A stretch of 64,000 bases of DNA from Apium graveolens (Eukaryota; Streptophyta; Magnoliopsida; Apiales; Apiaceae), in assembly GCF_009905375.1 (NCBI RefSeq), contig NC_133647.1:172590790-172654789 (forward strand), in the 5' to 3' direction. Shown piece by piece: positions 10,894-21,554 of the stretch (the stretch's first letter is position 1; every line of letters starts with the position of its first letter). Below the pieces are notes generated by a model that was not told where the DNA came from, ran no database searches, and saw nothing but the letters and a program-made list of their open reading frames with translations. The position numbers were made by a program, and so were the translations under genes.

Positions 10894-10989
10894 AGATGTA
10901 AATTTTGACTTAGCCAAAATTTCATTCAAGACTGAAAAAGCAATTAAATTTTTGGTTGTATTTCAACTTGCAAATTAACTCATAAAGTT

Positions 10990-13282
10990 CTAGGAATAAT
11001 TGAGCATACCTAACTCACTTACGAACCTTGAAAAGGTGGATTCATCCAGTGGCTTGGTAAAGATATCTGCAAGCTGCTTCTCACTTGGAACAAAATGTAG
11101 TTCTACAGTACCATTCATTACATGTTCCCTTATGAAGTGGTACTTGATATCTATGCGCTTCATCCTTGAATATTGTATTGATTTTTCAGTGATGGCAATT
11201 GCACTTGTGTTATCACAGAAAATAGGAATCCTTTCAACTTGAAAACCATAGTCTAGCAATTGATTTTTCATCCATAAAATCTGTGCACAGCAACTGCCAG
11301 CAGCAATATATTCAGCTTTAGCTGTAGAAGTAGAAACTGAATTTTACTTTTTACTGAACCAGGACACAAGCTTATTTCCTAGAAATTGATAGGTTCCTGT
11401 TGTACTTTTTCTATCAATTCTACAACCTGCATAATCTGCATCTGAATAACCAGTTAGATCAAAACCAGAATCTCTAGGGTACCAAATGCCAAGTTTTGGT
11501 GTTCCCTTGAGATATCTGAAAATTCTCTTATTAGCTATTAAGTGAGATTCTCTAGGATCAGCCTGAAATCTAGCACATAAACATGTAGCAAACATTATAT
11601 CTGGCCTACTAGCTGTTAAGTACAAAAGTGAGCCAACAATGCCCCTATAACTTGAAATATCCACAGACTTTTCAGTAGTGTTTAATTCAAGCTTAGTTGC
11701 AGTGGCCATGAGAGTTTTTGTAGATGTGCAATCCACTAGATCAAACTTCTTTAAAAGATCAAAAATGTATTTATTTGACTAATGAATATTCCATCACTAA
11801 CTTGCTTAACTTGTAAACCAAGAAAGTAAGTCAGTTCTCCCATCATACTCATTTCATACTTACTTTGCATCAATTTGGCAAACTTTTTGCAAAGTTTCTC
11901 ATATGTAGAGCCAAAAATAATATCATCTACATAAATTTGAACAAGTATACTAGAGCCATTAATATTTCTGAAAAATAAAGTTTTATCTACAGTACCTCTT
12001 GTGAAGTAATTTTCCAAAAGGAACTTTGATAAAGTGTCATACCAGGCTCTAGGTGCTTGCTTCAGTCCATAAAGTGCTTTCAAAAGATAATAGACATGTT
12101 CTGGAAAATTTGGAACTTCAAAACCAGGAGGTTAACTGACATACACTTCCTCCTCCCAATCTCCACTCAGAAAGGCACTTTTGACATCCATTTGATAGAC
12201 CTTGAAATTAGCATGGGCTGCATAGGCTAAGAAGATTCTGAAGGCTTCAAGTCTTGCAACAGGAGAAAATGTTTCATCAAAATCTATTCATTCTTGTTGA
12301 CAATAGCCTTTAGCAACCAATCTAGCTTTGTTCCTGACTACTATGCCATTTTCATCCATCTTGTTTCTGAATACCCATTTGGTGTCTATTGGATTCTTTC
12401 CTTTAGGCTTGGGCACCAGCTTCCATACATTATTCCTTTTAAATTGGTTTAGCTCCTCGTGCATAGCTAAAATCCAATCAGGATCCAACAAAGCTTCTTC
12501 TACCTTCTTTGGTTCTTTCTTGGAAAGAAAGCTGTTGTATAGACATTCTTCTTGAGTGCTCTCCTTGTTTGAACTTTAGAAGATACATCACCAATTATGA
12601 GCTCAAAGGGGTGATCTTTTGTCCATTTTCTTTGTTGAGGTAGATTAGCTCTAGATGAAGAGGCCTCATTATTGTCTTGATGTGTGATTGAGTTTTGATT
12701 GTTAAAAACTCCCCCTGAGTTTGTGGATCTTTTTTTTGAGAAAGGAGAACTTTCTATATGTGATCTATCTTGATTTCCAGCTTCTCTTGATAACCCGACG
12801 GATGGTAAATTTTGATTACCGACGGATGAAGCTGGTTGTCTCCCGACGGATAACACATATTACCACCCGACGGATGAAGCATTATGCAACTCGACAGATG
12901 TTGAGTTTTATGCTTCATTGGTAGTAGATTTTTCTGCATTATCCTTAGATACTGTTTCTTGATCACTTTCATCATCACTATCATCACTAACCATCTCCAC
13001 ATTGTCAAATTTGAGGCTCTCATGGTAATCTCCATCTTGCAGTCCTTCAATCTTTTTATCATCAAACACAAAATGTATTGATTTTACAACAATGTTGGTT
13101 CTTAGATTGTAGACTCTATATGCTTTACCAACAGCATATCCAACAAAAATTCCTTCATCTTCTTTAGCATCAAACTTCCCATTTTGATCAGTTTGATTTC
13201 TCAGAATATAGCATTTGCAGCCAAAGACATGAAGAAAATTTAGAGTTGGTTTCTTGTTCTTGAACAATTGATAGGGAGTCAT
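10990..13282 (-). pseudogene. B2 pol: integrase C-terminus, reverse transcriptase, RNase H (decayed)
   Basis: The segments together cover pol after the integrase core. 13282-12908 has [20 protein letters not shown]. 12856-12500 is the linker with four CCGACGGAT units. 12491-12288 is the RT N-terminus. 12083-11751 has the catalytic YVDDIIFGS. 11736-11344 has [10 protein letters not shown] with RKSTTGT. 11271-10990 has [11 protein letters not shown] and the natural end LGMLNYS. Stops and frameshifts separate almost every block (for example near 12490, 12290, 12130, 11750 and 11344), so no functional enzyme is made. It is clearly more decayed than the RT of B1, the older insertion, so the two copies have decayed unevenly. 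Confidence 0.85.
12793..12898. repeat. B-type motif array in the integrase-RT spacer of B2
   Basis: Five units 20-30 bases apart: CCCGACGGATGG, ACCGACGGATGA, CCCGACGGATAA, CCCGACGGATGA and CTCGACAGATG. On the coding strand they give repeated S-V-G residues. Confidence 0.9.
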
Positions 13283-13884
13283 GCATCTTGCTTGTTTCTT
13301 GAATCAAGTTTCTTCCTGAATGATGCTTTAATCTGCTTCCCTTTTTGGCAGGCATCACACAATCCATCCTTAGAAAACTCCACTAGAGGAATACCTCTAA
13401 CTAGTTCTTTCTTTACTAGCTCATTCATGGTCTTGAAGTTTAAATGGGATAGCTTCTTGTGCCACAACCAACTTTCATCCTGACTTGCTTTGCTGAGAAG
13501 GCAAGTAACAGATTCTGCATTAGATGAGTTGAAATCAGCTAGGTAAACATTTCCTTTTCTCACACCAGTGAGAACCACTTTGTTGCTTCTTTTATTAGTC
13601 ACAACACAGGCTTCTGAGTTGAAGGTTACTGAGTTGCCTTTATCACAAAGCTGACTGATACTCAACATATTATGTTTGAGACCATCCACTAAGGCAACCT
13701 CCTCAATGAAGACATTGTCCTTTGAAATCAAGCCATATCCCACATTATATCCCTTCCTGTCATCTCCAAAAGTAATACTTGGGCCAGCTCTCTCCTTAAA
13801 CTCTGTGAGCAGGGTAGAATCACCAGTCATGTGTCTTGAACAACCACTATCCAAGTACCAAAGATTCTTTCTGTTTCCCTGCAC
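13279..13884 (-). pseudogene. B2 pol: protease and pre-integrase domain, ending in a deletion of the integrase core
   Basis: It opens with [20 protein letters not shown], the copia aspartic protease signature (D-S-G), and continues through the pre-integrase zinc region ([31 protein letters not shown]). It then jumps at about 13300 from KKLD to the sequence NKQDA, which is the out-of-frame reading of the segment normally after the integrase core (ARCMTPYQLF). About 0.5 kb coding for the integrase D-D-E core is missing, compared with 18740-19200 of A1. The frame has no true Met: it is entered either by splicing at 13878 or not at all from gag. Confidence 0.85.
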
Positions 13885-15088
13885 ATATCAAAATCAAATC
13901 AATTTGATTTTGGTACCCAAGTTTCCTTGGGTTCTGCCTTGTTAGCTTTCTTTTTCTGTTTCTTAGGCTTTATCTCATTTGACTTGGGGATATCAGATTC
14001 ATCCTTGGTCATTTGAGTTGGGCCTTTGAAACCATTCATTGCAACAGAATTATCATGCATATTATAATCAACAGGGAATGACATGCTATTAGTAAACATG
14101 TTATTCCAGTAGGGCATACTAAATGACATTTGTGGCATACTAAATGCAGCATAATAAGGATTAGGTGCAAATGGCATATTAGCAAACTGTGCATTCATAT
14201 TCTGTGTAGACATAGCATTCATAGGCATGGGAGGCATGGCATTCATGTTGGTAAAGTGAGGTGGCACAGACATGGAAGTAGGCATGGCAGATTTGTAATT
14301 AACAGACAGATGTTTACACTACCACACTTGACACAGATTTTTCTAGGAGCATATTTATCAGGTGTGTAGTTATTGTGTTTGTTAATCCCTACTTTACCAT
14401 TTCTATTATTTTTCTTTTTAGCCTCTGTTTTTACCTCAATCTTTTCAAGTCTGTCACTTAACTGTTTGACAGTCATGTGACCAACATTAGCCTTTTTCCC
14501 TTTCTTAACCTGACTCGATTCTCCTGAAACAAAGTTCTTGGAAACAGATCCATACTTTTCATTTAACTTAACAAGTTTGGCTTTACTAATAGGCTTGCTC
14601 ACAGCCGACGGATGAGGATTTTCATCATTCGACGGATAACCCTTTTTGTTATCCGACGGATGATCCTCATCATCCGTCGAGTCTACATCTGTTAGCACTC
14701 CATCTACCAAATTTGGTTCTAGTTTCTCTTTGTTCTTTTTTCAGGCTGCATCACAGAAAGACTCAATTCCATGCTTAGATGTTTTCCATGCCTTAATCAC
14801 CTCCTGTTCACGCTTGAGCTGCTTCTTCAAAATTTCTTCTTTCTTCAAGGACTCAGTTAATTCCTCCTTGGCAATCTTACATTTAATTCTTAATTTTTCA
14901 AAATCAATGAACTGAGACTCAAGCACATTATTTCTCTCACTTAAAAACAAATTCTTTTCTTTGATTTTAGCATTTTCTTTAGTAAGAGACTTAAGTGTAA
15001 CACGCAAATGATATAACTCTCTAGACATGTCATTTATGGCATCATTACACTCAGCTTTAGATAAATGTGCAAGGTTTGTAGTAATTAC
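13879..15088 (-). other. Putative intron between gag and protease in B2 (GT-AG)
   Basis: The donor is AATCAG/GTAATTAC at 15088 and the acceptor TTTTGATATGTGCAG/GGAAAC at 13879. Both boundaries are in phase 0, so splicing would join SSSSNQ to [13 protein letters not shown]1 has exactly that joined sequence at 18150-18175 with no intervening DNA, and B1 has equivalent splice sites at 31337 and 30112. The unspliced reading continues as gag with a coiled coil, a second zinc knuckle and a stop (TGA near 13896) just before the acceptor, and protease lies in another frame. I infer regulated splicing; no transcript evidence is available. Confidence 0.65.
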
Positions 15089-15672
15089 CTGATTACTTGA
15101 AGAACTTGTTTCTCTCTCATCAGACTTGGCCATTAGGGCTAGATTAACATAGCTGACATCTTCAGCTTCATCCAGACCATCTGCTGCCCAGTCATTTTCT
15201 TGTGTTATGAAAGCCCTTTCCTTTTGTTTGAGCAGTTCAAAGTATTTTTTTCTTAAATCCACAGGCTCAAACTTTTTCTTACCGGAATCTGACTTCCTAC
15301 ACTCACTGGCAAAGTGCCCTGCCAAGCCACATTTGAAACATTTAAATTTTGATTTATCCACCATGTTTCTATTTGGCTTGGCTGCTCCAAAGTTCTTCTT
15401 GAACTTGAGCTTGGCAAATCTCCTGGAAAGAAATGCTAAGTGTTCATCAATGTATTCCATGTCATCTTGGCTAAAAAAATCTTCACTTTATACTGCAAGC
15501 CCCTTGCCCTTGCTTTCACAAACCCTTGAGGTTGACTCAACAGCTTCCATCTTCACTTCCTTCTCTCTTTCCAACTCAGCAACAAGTGCAATGGATCCTC
15601 CTTTCTTCTTTCCTCTCTCCATCCTCTTATCTTGCTCTATTTCAAGCTCATAAGTTTTCAGGATTCCATACA
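13899..15672 (-). pseudogene. B2 gag, C-terminal part (two zinc knuckles, coiled coil)
   Basis: This continues the gag begun at 28398 and interrupted by A1. From 15460 it holds [19 protein letters not shown] and the first CCHC knuckle, CFKCGLAGHFASEC. The coiled-coil segment 15060-14790 (KSLTKENAKIKEKNLFLSE) follows, then an acidic linker carrying a motif array, a Lys-rich stretch with KICVKCG of a second knuckle, a Met/Pro/Asn-rich tail and WVPKSN before a TGA. Stops near 15488 and 14738 and a one-base deletion near 14300 (destroying the second knuckle) make this copy defective. Gag packages element RNA. The coil and second knuckle lie inside the putative intron, so only unspliced RNA would encode them. 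Confidence 0.8.
14603..14690. repeat. B-type motif array in the gag intron region of B2
   Basis: Four units: GCCGACGGATGA, TTCGACGGATAA, TATCCGACGGATGA and ATCCGTCGAG. In the coding strand the word is read as H-P-S and Y-P-S, a different register from the S-V-G units in pol. Confidence 0.85.
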
Positions 15673-15677
15673 GTCTC
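15673..15677. other. Target site duplication of A1, left copy (GTCTC)
   Basis: GTCTC immediately precedes the A1 LTR and recurs at 27801-27805 right after the other LTR. Removing A1 restores a continuous gag frame in B2. Confidence 0.95.
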
Positions 15678-15964
15678 TGTTAGGAATATATGTGCATTAG
15701 TTTGATGATATGTTTAACAAAACACTTAAGTAGAAATCTAGTGTTTGTAGCCTCAACGGATAAGACCACTTTGGCTATCCGTTGATGGTGTAGCTTTACT
15801 TAGAAATAAGTCTAGTGTTGTAGCACATTTCAGTCTCTGAATTTGAGATATAATTCTTAAATGTTGAGGGAAATTATAAGTCATGTTGACTACTAAAGGA
15901 TATGCAGATAGGAAGGCCAATTGTAAATATTTCATGCCTTGTAATTTTGTATAAATGAAATGGT

Positions 15965-16133
15965 GTCAACGGATAACTTAAGGACCTTCAACGGATGAGA
16001 AACAAAGCTTCAACGGATGTCTCTAAAGCTTCAACGGATAACATCCTTCAACGGATGATTGCATCAACGGATAGAGCTTCAATTGCTAACACATCAACGG
16101 ATAAAGCCATCAACGGATGAAGGCTTCAACGGA
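15965..16133 (+). repeat. A-type motif array in the A1 5' LTR (TCAACGGATA/G)
   Basis: Nine copies of CAACGGAT in one orientation, starting near 15966, 15987, 16010, 16032, 16049, 16064, 16094, 16110 and 16125, mostly 15-30 bases apart and always followed by A or G. The 3' LTR copy (27032-27200) has the same layout, with one unit mutated to CAACGAAT. Confidence 0.95.
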
Positions 16134-16373
16134 TGTTCTGTTAAATAGCAGTTGACAAGTGGTAGTTGTACCTACAAACAGAGGCACATGGGTTGACAGA
16201 GACAACTGAGATGTGGTAGCCTATTTCAGGAACATCAGAAAAAGCAGCTGTTCTACTCTAGTATAAAGAGGCAATAGTCAACAATGCACTGGAGTAAAAT
16301 GGAGAAGAAACAAGTGGATAACTTATTTTATTATTGTACTTTTTATCTTTGTCTTCACTTGTAAACTTGGTGA

Positions 16374-16380
16374 TATATAA
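16374..16380 (+). promoter_or_regulatory. TATA box of the A1 LTR promoter
   Basis: TATATAA within GGTGATATATAAACCAAG is conserved with the B LTRs (for example near 5090). A second candidate, GTATAAAGAGG, lies at 16261; it is closer to the motif array but I did not find it in B. Confidence 0.6.
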
Positions 16381-16647
16381 ACCAAGTAGCAGCTAGTAAT
16401 TAGAGAAGAATTTTTCCAGAGCTGTTTAGAAAAATCTTGAGAAAAATTATCTAGTTTGTACTAGGATGCAGCTGTGATCAACTTCTTGAATCACAGATTT
16501 TCTGAAATACCATCTCTGGTGGAACAACAAATCCACCAAAAAAGTTTTTAAGGTCTGTTGTGTTCTGTACTTTTGTGCTTGAATATATATCTGTCTGTAT
16601 TAGCTTAAAGCAATTCACACACTTGTTTATCTTAAACATACAGCCTT

Positions 16648-16787
16648 CTTCATGGATATCCAATGGGTACGGTATGGCTGCGGGATATCGATACCTATAT
16701 TTACGGTATGGTTGCGGGATACCGGTGTTGTTTCGTGACTGATCATCAAAAACAACATAGTGCATAATTGTGTTTGATTAAATTATC
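16648..16787. repeat. 140-base insertion in the A1 5' LTR with a 5-base duplication (GCCTT)
   Basis: The 3' LTR reads ...ACAGCCTTTGAAACTG without a break. In the 5' LTR GCCTT is duplicated (16643-16647 and 16788-16792) around 140 extra bases. The insert has no terminal inverted repeat and no TG...CA ends. It contains an internal near-repeat (TACGGTATGG[C/T]TGCGGGATA at about 16668 and 16703). I do not recognise its class. Confidence 0.8.
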
Positions 16788-16881
16788 GCCTTTGAAACTG
16801 CTCAAAACTTGAAAAAGTTTTGAGATTTACATTCAACCCCCCTTCTGTAAATCTCATTGTTAGTTCACTAGGAATAACAAT

Positions 16882-16893
16882 TGGTATCAGAGC
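16882..16893 (+). other. Primer binding site of A1 (initiator Met tRNA)
   Basis: TGGTATCAGAGC, two bases after the LTR, is complementary to the 3' end of initiator Met tRNA. Confidence 0.95.
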
Positions 16894-16940
16894 AGGCTCT
16901 TGACATACAAAGAGTTTAAAGTTCTTGGAAACTAACAAAG

Positions 16941-17174
16941 ATGAGTAAGAAGGATATTGGAGTAAAAATCCCAGTTCTTGACAAAGACAGTTATCACCAT
17001 TGGAAGGTGAAAATGCACCTTCATCTACTCTCCCAAGATGAAGGTTATGTAAACTGCATTGATAATGGTCCTCACATTCCCCACAAAGTAGCCACAGTTG
17101 CTACAGCCACAATTGTTGTTGGTCAATCCATTCCAAAACCTAGAGCAGAATGGACAATGGAAGACACAGAATAA
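16941..17174 (+). pseudogene. A1 gag N-terminus, cut by a premature stop
   Basis: It starts MSKKDIGVKIPVLDKDSYHH, homologous to B1 and B2 gag (MNKKDVGVKIPFLDKDNYHH). It runs 77 codons to a TAA at 17172-17174, where B1 and B2 have a Gln codon (CAA). The frame is the same as in the following long frame at 17196, so a single C-to-T change separates them. An intact relative would translate gag and pol as one frame from this ATG. Confidence 0.9.
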
Positions 17175-17195
17175 GTCCACAAGGATAAGAAGGCC

Positions 17196-20100
17196 ATGAA
17201 CATTTTGTTTAATGGTCTTGACAAGGATATGTTTGATAATGTGATAAATTGCACAACTGCCAAAGAGGTTTGGGACACAGTTCAGCTACTGTGTGAAGGT
17301 ACAGAACAAGTAAAAGAAAACAAAATGCAGCTTCTCATTCAACAGTATGAATATTTTCATTTTGAAGAAAATGAATCTTTAAATGACACATTCAATAGAT
17401 TCCAAAAGCTGTTGAATGGACTGAAGCTGTATGGTAGAGTGTACCAGGTGAAGGATTCAAATCTTAAATTTTTAAGATCCTTGCCAAAGGAATGGAAACC
17501 CATGACTGTCTTCTTGAGAAACTCTCAAGATTATAAGGATTTCACTCTTGAAAGATTATATGGAATCTTGAAGACTTATGAACTAGAGCTGGAACAGGAT
17601 GAGGTATTGGAGAAGGGAAGAAAGAAAGGAGGTTCAGTTGCCTTGGTAGCTGAAAATGAGAAAGAATGCAGACAAGAGACTGTGAGATCAACATTAAACT
17701 CCAAAGATGGCACAAGCAAATCAGAATCAAGCAAGGGTAAGGAGCAAGTTGCTGAGAATGAAGACAACTCCAGCCAAGATGACTCTGATGGTATTGATGA
17801 GCATCTTGCATTTCTGTCCAGAAGATTTGCAAAGATGAAATTTAAGAAAAACACTAGAGCCACTAAACCTCATAAGAACATGGTGGACAAATCTAAGTTC
17901 AAGTGTTTCAATTGTGGTATAAGTGGACACTTTGCAAGTGAGTGCAGAAAGCCAACTTCTGAAAAGAAGAAATTTGACCAAGTAGATTACAAAAAGAAAT
18001 ATTTTGATCTGCTCAAGCAAAAGGAGAAGGCTTTCATTACTCAAGAAAAAGACTGGACAGCTGATGGAGAAGAAGAGGATGAAGATGTGGAATATGTCAA
18101 CTTGGCTCTCATGGCTGATTCTGAGGAAAATGAAGTTAGTTCATCAAGCAACCAGGGAAACAGAAGAAATCTATGGTACTTGGACAGTGGCTGTTCAAGA
18201 CACATGACAGGAGATTTCTCCCTGCTCACAGAGTTTAAGGAGAGAGCTGGCCCTAGCATAACCTTTGGAGATGACAGCAAAGGGTTTACTATGGGATATG
18301 GCTTGATTTCAACAAGGAATGTCATCATTGATGAAGTTGCATTAGTTGATGGTCTCAAGCACAACTTACTGAGCATCAGTCAACTATGTGATAGAGGGAA
18401 TACAATTTCCTTCAATTCTGAAGCCTGTGTTGTCACCAGTAAGAAAGACAACAAAGTGGTTCTAACTGGAGTTAGAAAAGGAAATGTGTACATAGCTGAC
18501 TTCAACTCTACTGATGCAGAATCTATTACTTGTCTCTTCAGCAAAGCAAGTCCATTTGAAAGTTGGCTGTGGCACAAGAAGCTATCCCATTTGAATTTCA
18601 AGACAATGAATGATCTAGTCAAAAAGGACTTAGTTAGAGGAATTCCTCTTGTTGAATTCTCAAGGGATGGTTTGTGTGATGCTTGTCAGAAAGGCAAACA
18701 AAGGAAAGCATCATTCAAAAAGAAGCTTGAAACAACAATTGATGAACCATTACAGCTGCTACATATGGATTTGTTTGGACCAGTCAATGTATTGTCAATT
18801 GCAAGAAAAAGATATTGCTTAGTGATTGTAGATGATTTCTCAAAGTTTTCATGGGTCTATTTTCTTGGATCAAAGGATGAAGCAAGTGAAATCATTATCA
18901 ATCACATCAGGCAAGTCAATAATCATCCTGACTTGAAGGTTAGGAATATCAGGAGTGACAATGGAACTGAGTTCAAGAATTTGACAATGAGGCTGTTCTG
19001 TGAAGAAAATGGAATCATGCATGAGTTCTCAGCTCCAAGAACACCTCAACAAAATGGGGTAGTTGAAAGAAAGAATAGATCTTTAATTGAGGCTGCTAGA
19101 ACAATGCTTGAAAAATCAAAGTTACCAACATATTTCTGGGCTGAAGCTGTTAATTGTGCCTGCTACACTCAGAATATTTCTTTGATCAATCAAGCTAAAG
19201 GCATGACTCCTTATCAGTTGTTCAAGAGAAGAAAACCAACTCTAAACTTTCTTCATGTCTTTGGATGTAAATGCTTTATACTGAGAAATCAATCTGACCA
19301 TAAAGGGAAGTTTGATGCAAAGGCTGATGAAGGAATATTTGTTGGTTACTCAGCTGGAAAATCTTATAGGGTCTACAATCTAAGAACCAACATTGTTATG
19401 GAATCTGTGCATGTTGTGTTTGATGATAAAAAGATTGATGGACTAACAGATGAGGGACACTATGAGAGACTCAAATTTGACAACATTGAGATATATTATG
19501 ATGATAGTGAAGAGGAGACTGATGGAGATGACACTTCAAAAGGGATTCAAAACATGCCCTTGGATAATGCACAAAATTCTGCATCCGTTGATAGAGGCAA
19601 TGCAGTATCCGTTGAAAGACATAGTGCATCATCCGTTGAAGTACAAAATGAAGCATCCGTTGATCATAGTTCATCAACGGATAATCAATTTACATCATCA
19701 GTTGATAGAACTCCAAGTTCCCTGCAAAGGACCAACAACTCAGGGGGAGTTTCAACTAATCAACACTCTGTCTCACATCATGACAATACTGAGGCCACCT
19801 CATCTAGAGTATATCTTACACCTCAAAGGAAATGGACCAAGAATCATCCCTTTGAACTGATCATTGATGATGCATCATCTAAAGTGCAAACAAGAAAAGC
19901 TACTCAAGATGAATGTCTGTACAGTAGTTTTCTATCTCAGGAGGAACCTAAGAAAGTGGAAGAAGCTTTATTGGATCCATATTGGATATTAGCTATGCAG
20001 GAAGAGCTGAACCAATTTGAGAGAAACAAAGTTTGGAAGCTGGTACCCAAACCAAAGAACAAGAGTCCTATTGACACAAAATGGGTATTCAGAAAAAAGA

Positions 20101-21419
20101 TGGATGAAAATGGCATTGTCATAAGGAATAAAGCCAGATTGGTTGCTAAAGGCTATTCTCAACAAGAGGGAATAGATTTGGATGAGACATATGCTCCTGT
20201 TGCAAGACTTGAAGCCATCAGAATTTTTCTAGCCTATGCAGCCCATGCCAATTTCAAAGTCTATCAAATGGATGTCAAGAGTGCATTTCTAAATGGGAAA
20301 TTGGAGGAAGAAGTTTATGTAAGTCAACCTCCAGGGTTTGAAGATTCAAATTTTCCAGACTATGTGTATTATCTGTTGAAAGCACTCTATGGACTGAAGC
20401 AAGCACCTAGAGCCTGGTATGAAACCTTATCAAAATTCCTTTTGGAGAATCACTTCACTAGAGGTATTGTTGATAAAACTCTCTTCTTTAGGAATGTTAA
20501 TGGCTCTAGTATACTTGTTCAAATTTATGTAGATGACATAATATTTGGATCTACAGATGATAAGCTTTGTAAAAAGTTTGCTAAGCTAATGCAAAGTAAT
20601 TATGAAATGAGCATGATGGGAGAACTAACCTATTTTCTTGGTTTACAAGTTAAACAAGTTAGTGATGGAATTTTCATTAGTCAAACTAAATATATTTATG
20701 ATCTTTTAAAGAAGTTTGACTTAATAGAATGTTCATCTGCAAAAACTCCCATGGCCACTGCCACCAAACTTGAATTAAATAAGACTGAAAGGTCTGTGGA
20801 CATTACAAGTTATAGAGGCATGGTTGGTTCACTTTTATATTTAACTGCCAGTAGACCAGATATAATGTTTTCTACATGTCTCTGTGCTAGATTTCAAGCT
20901 GACCCTAAAGAATCTCACTTAGTAGCTATTAAAAGAATTTTCAGATATCTCAAGGGGACTCCAAATCTAGGAATTTGGTACCCTAGAGAGTCTGGTTTTG
21001 ATCTAATTGGCTACTCAGATGTAGACTATGCAGGTTGCAAAATAGACAGGAAAAGTACAACAGGCTCCTGCCAATTCCTGGGAAACAAGCTTGTATCATG
21101 GTTTAGCAAAAAGCAAAATTCAGTCTCTACTTCTACAGCTGAGGCTGAATACATTGCTGCTGGAAGTTGCTGCTCTCAAGTGTTATGGATGAGGAATCAG
21201 CTCCTTGATTATGGACTACATGTTGATAGAATTCCTATTTTTTGTGACAACACAAGTGCCATAGCCATAACAGAGAATCCTGTGCAGCACTCAAGGACCA
21301 AGCACATTGATATCAAGTACCACTTCATTAGGGAACATGTGATGAAAGGTACAGTGGAACTTCATTTTGTTCCAAGTGAACAACTAATTGCAGACATATT
21401 TACCAAGCCACTTGATTAA
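17196..21419 (+). CDS. A1 gag-pol polyprotein (protease, integrase, RT, RNase H)
   Basis: This is a frame of 1407 codons, continuous with the gag start at 16941 except for one stop. Domains in order: gag body with the CCHC knuckle [14 protein letters not shown] (about 17904); protease with [13 protein letters not shown] (18174); pre-integrase [12 protein letters not shown] and [11 protein letters not shown]; integrase core with MDLFGP (18766), [10 protein letters not shown] (about 18950) and NGVVERKNR (about 19055); a spacer rich in S-V-D/E encoded by the motif array; RT with [19 protein letters not shown] and YVDDIIFGS (about 20526); RNase H with [17 protein letters not shown] and FCDNTSA. 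It ends at a TAA where relatives have Glu, losing about 17 residues (the old end is at 21470). Met 17196 is internal. Gag joins protease directly at 18155/18156, matching a spliced B transcript. Confidence 0.95.
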   Translation: MNILFNGLDKDMFDNVINCTTAKEVWDTVQLLCEGTEQVKENKMQLLIQQYEYFHFEENESLNDTFNRFQKLLNGLKLYGRVYQVKDSNLKFLRSLPKEWKPMTVFLRNSQDYKDFTLERLYGILKTYELELEQDEVLEKGRKKGGSVALVAENEKECRQETVRSTLNSKDGTSKSESSKGKEQVAENEDNSSQDDSDGIDEHLAFLSRRFAKMKFKKNTRATKPHKNMVDKSKFKCFNCGISGHFASECRKPTSEKKKFDQVDYKKKYFDLLKQKEKAFITQEKDWTADGEEEDEDVEYVNLALMADSEENEVSSSSNQGNRRNLWYLDSGCSRHMTGDFSLLTEFKERAGPSITFGDDSKGFTMGYGLISTRNVIIDEVALVDGLKHNLLSISQLCDRGNTISFNSEACVVTSKKDNKVVLTGVRKGNVYIADFNSTDAESITCLFSKASPFESWLWHKKLSHLNFKTMNDLVKKDLVRGIPLVEFSRDGLCDACQKGKQRKASFKKKLETTIDEPLQLLHMDLFGPVNVLSIARKRYCLVIVDDFSKFSWVYFLGSKDEASEIIINHIRQVNNHPDLKVRNIRSDNGTEFKNLTMRLFCEENGIMHEFSAPRTPQQNGVVERKNRSLIEAARTMLEKSKLPTYFWAEAVNCACYTQNISLINQAKGMTPYQLFKRRKPTLNFLHVFGCKCFILRNQSDHKGKFDAKADEGIFVGYSAGKSYRVYNLRTNIVMESVHVVFDDKKIDGLTDEGHYERLKFDNIEIYYDDSEEETDGDDTSKGIQNMPLDNAQNSASVDRGNAVSVERHSASSVEVQNEASVDHSSSTDNQFTSSVDRTPSSLQRTNNSGGVSTNQHSVSHHDNTEATSSRVYLTPQRKWTKNHPFELIIDDASSKVQTRKATQDECLYSSFLSQEEPKKVEEALLDPYWILAMQEELNQFERNKVWKLVPKPKNKSPIDTKWVFRKKMDENGIVIRNKARLVAKGYSQQEGIDLDETYAPVARLEAIRIFLAYAAHANFKVYQMDVKSAFLNGKLEEEVYVSQPPGFEDSNFPDYVYYLLKALYGLKQAPRAWYETLSKFLLENHFTRGIVDKTLFFRNVNGSSILVQIYVDDIIFGSTDDKLCKKFAKLMQSNYEMSMMGELTYFLGLQVKQVSDGIFISQTKYIYDLLKKFDLIECSSAKTPMATATKLELNKTERSVDITSYRGMVGSLLYLTASRPDIMFSTCLCARFQADPKESHLVAIKRIFRYLKGTPNLGIWYPRESGFDLIGYSDVDYAGCKIDRKSTTGSCQFLGNKLVSWFSKKQNSVSTSTAEAEYIAAGSCCSQVLWMRNQLLDYGLHVDRIPIFCDNTSAIAITENPVQHSRTKHIDIKYHFIREHVMKGTVELHFVPSEQLIADIFTKPLD
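19580..19702. repeat. A-type motif array in the integrase-RT spacer of A1
   Basis: Four ATCCGTTGA/GAA words (about 19583, 19607, 19631 and 19654), one inverted CAACGGATA (about 19674) and one decayed ATCAGTTGA. They lie in coding sequence and are read as S-V-D/E or, inverted, S-T-D. The position equals the B and C arrays at 12793 and 62509. Confidence 0.9.
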
Positions 21420-21554
21420 TCAACATTCACAAGATTGGTAAGTGAGCTAGGTATGCTTAATTACTCTTAAAATTCATGTCCTCATTGCAATTTGAATTGA
21501 AGCCTGAAATGTATTAGCTGCAAGAACAAATTTGAGTTTTAACATAGATTATTC

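Larger units (their letters stand above)
15678..16879 (+). repeat. 5' LTR of A1
   Basis: It runs from TGTTAGGAATATATG to CTAGGAATAACA and is followed by the primer site. U3 holds an array of the A motif (15965-16133) plus an isolated inverted pair at 15753 and 15776. A TATATAA lies at 16374-16380, and U5 contains ATTCAACCCCCCTTCTG. At 1202 bases it is longer than the 3' LTR (1057), because of an insertion at 16648-16787 with its own five-base duplication. Confidence 0.95.

Noticed and set aside
15965..16133. CRISPR array
   Set aside because: Words are only 8-10 bases with irregular spacing, in plant LTRs that also contain TATA boxes, and have no cas genes nearby.
16882..16893. tRNA gene
   Set aside because: Only the 12 bases complementary to the tRNA 3' end are present, beside an LTR; this is a primer binding site.
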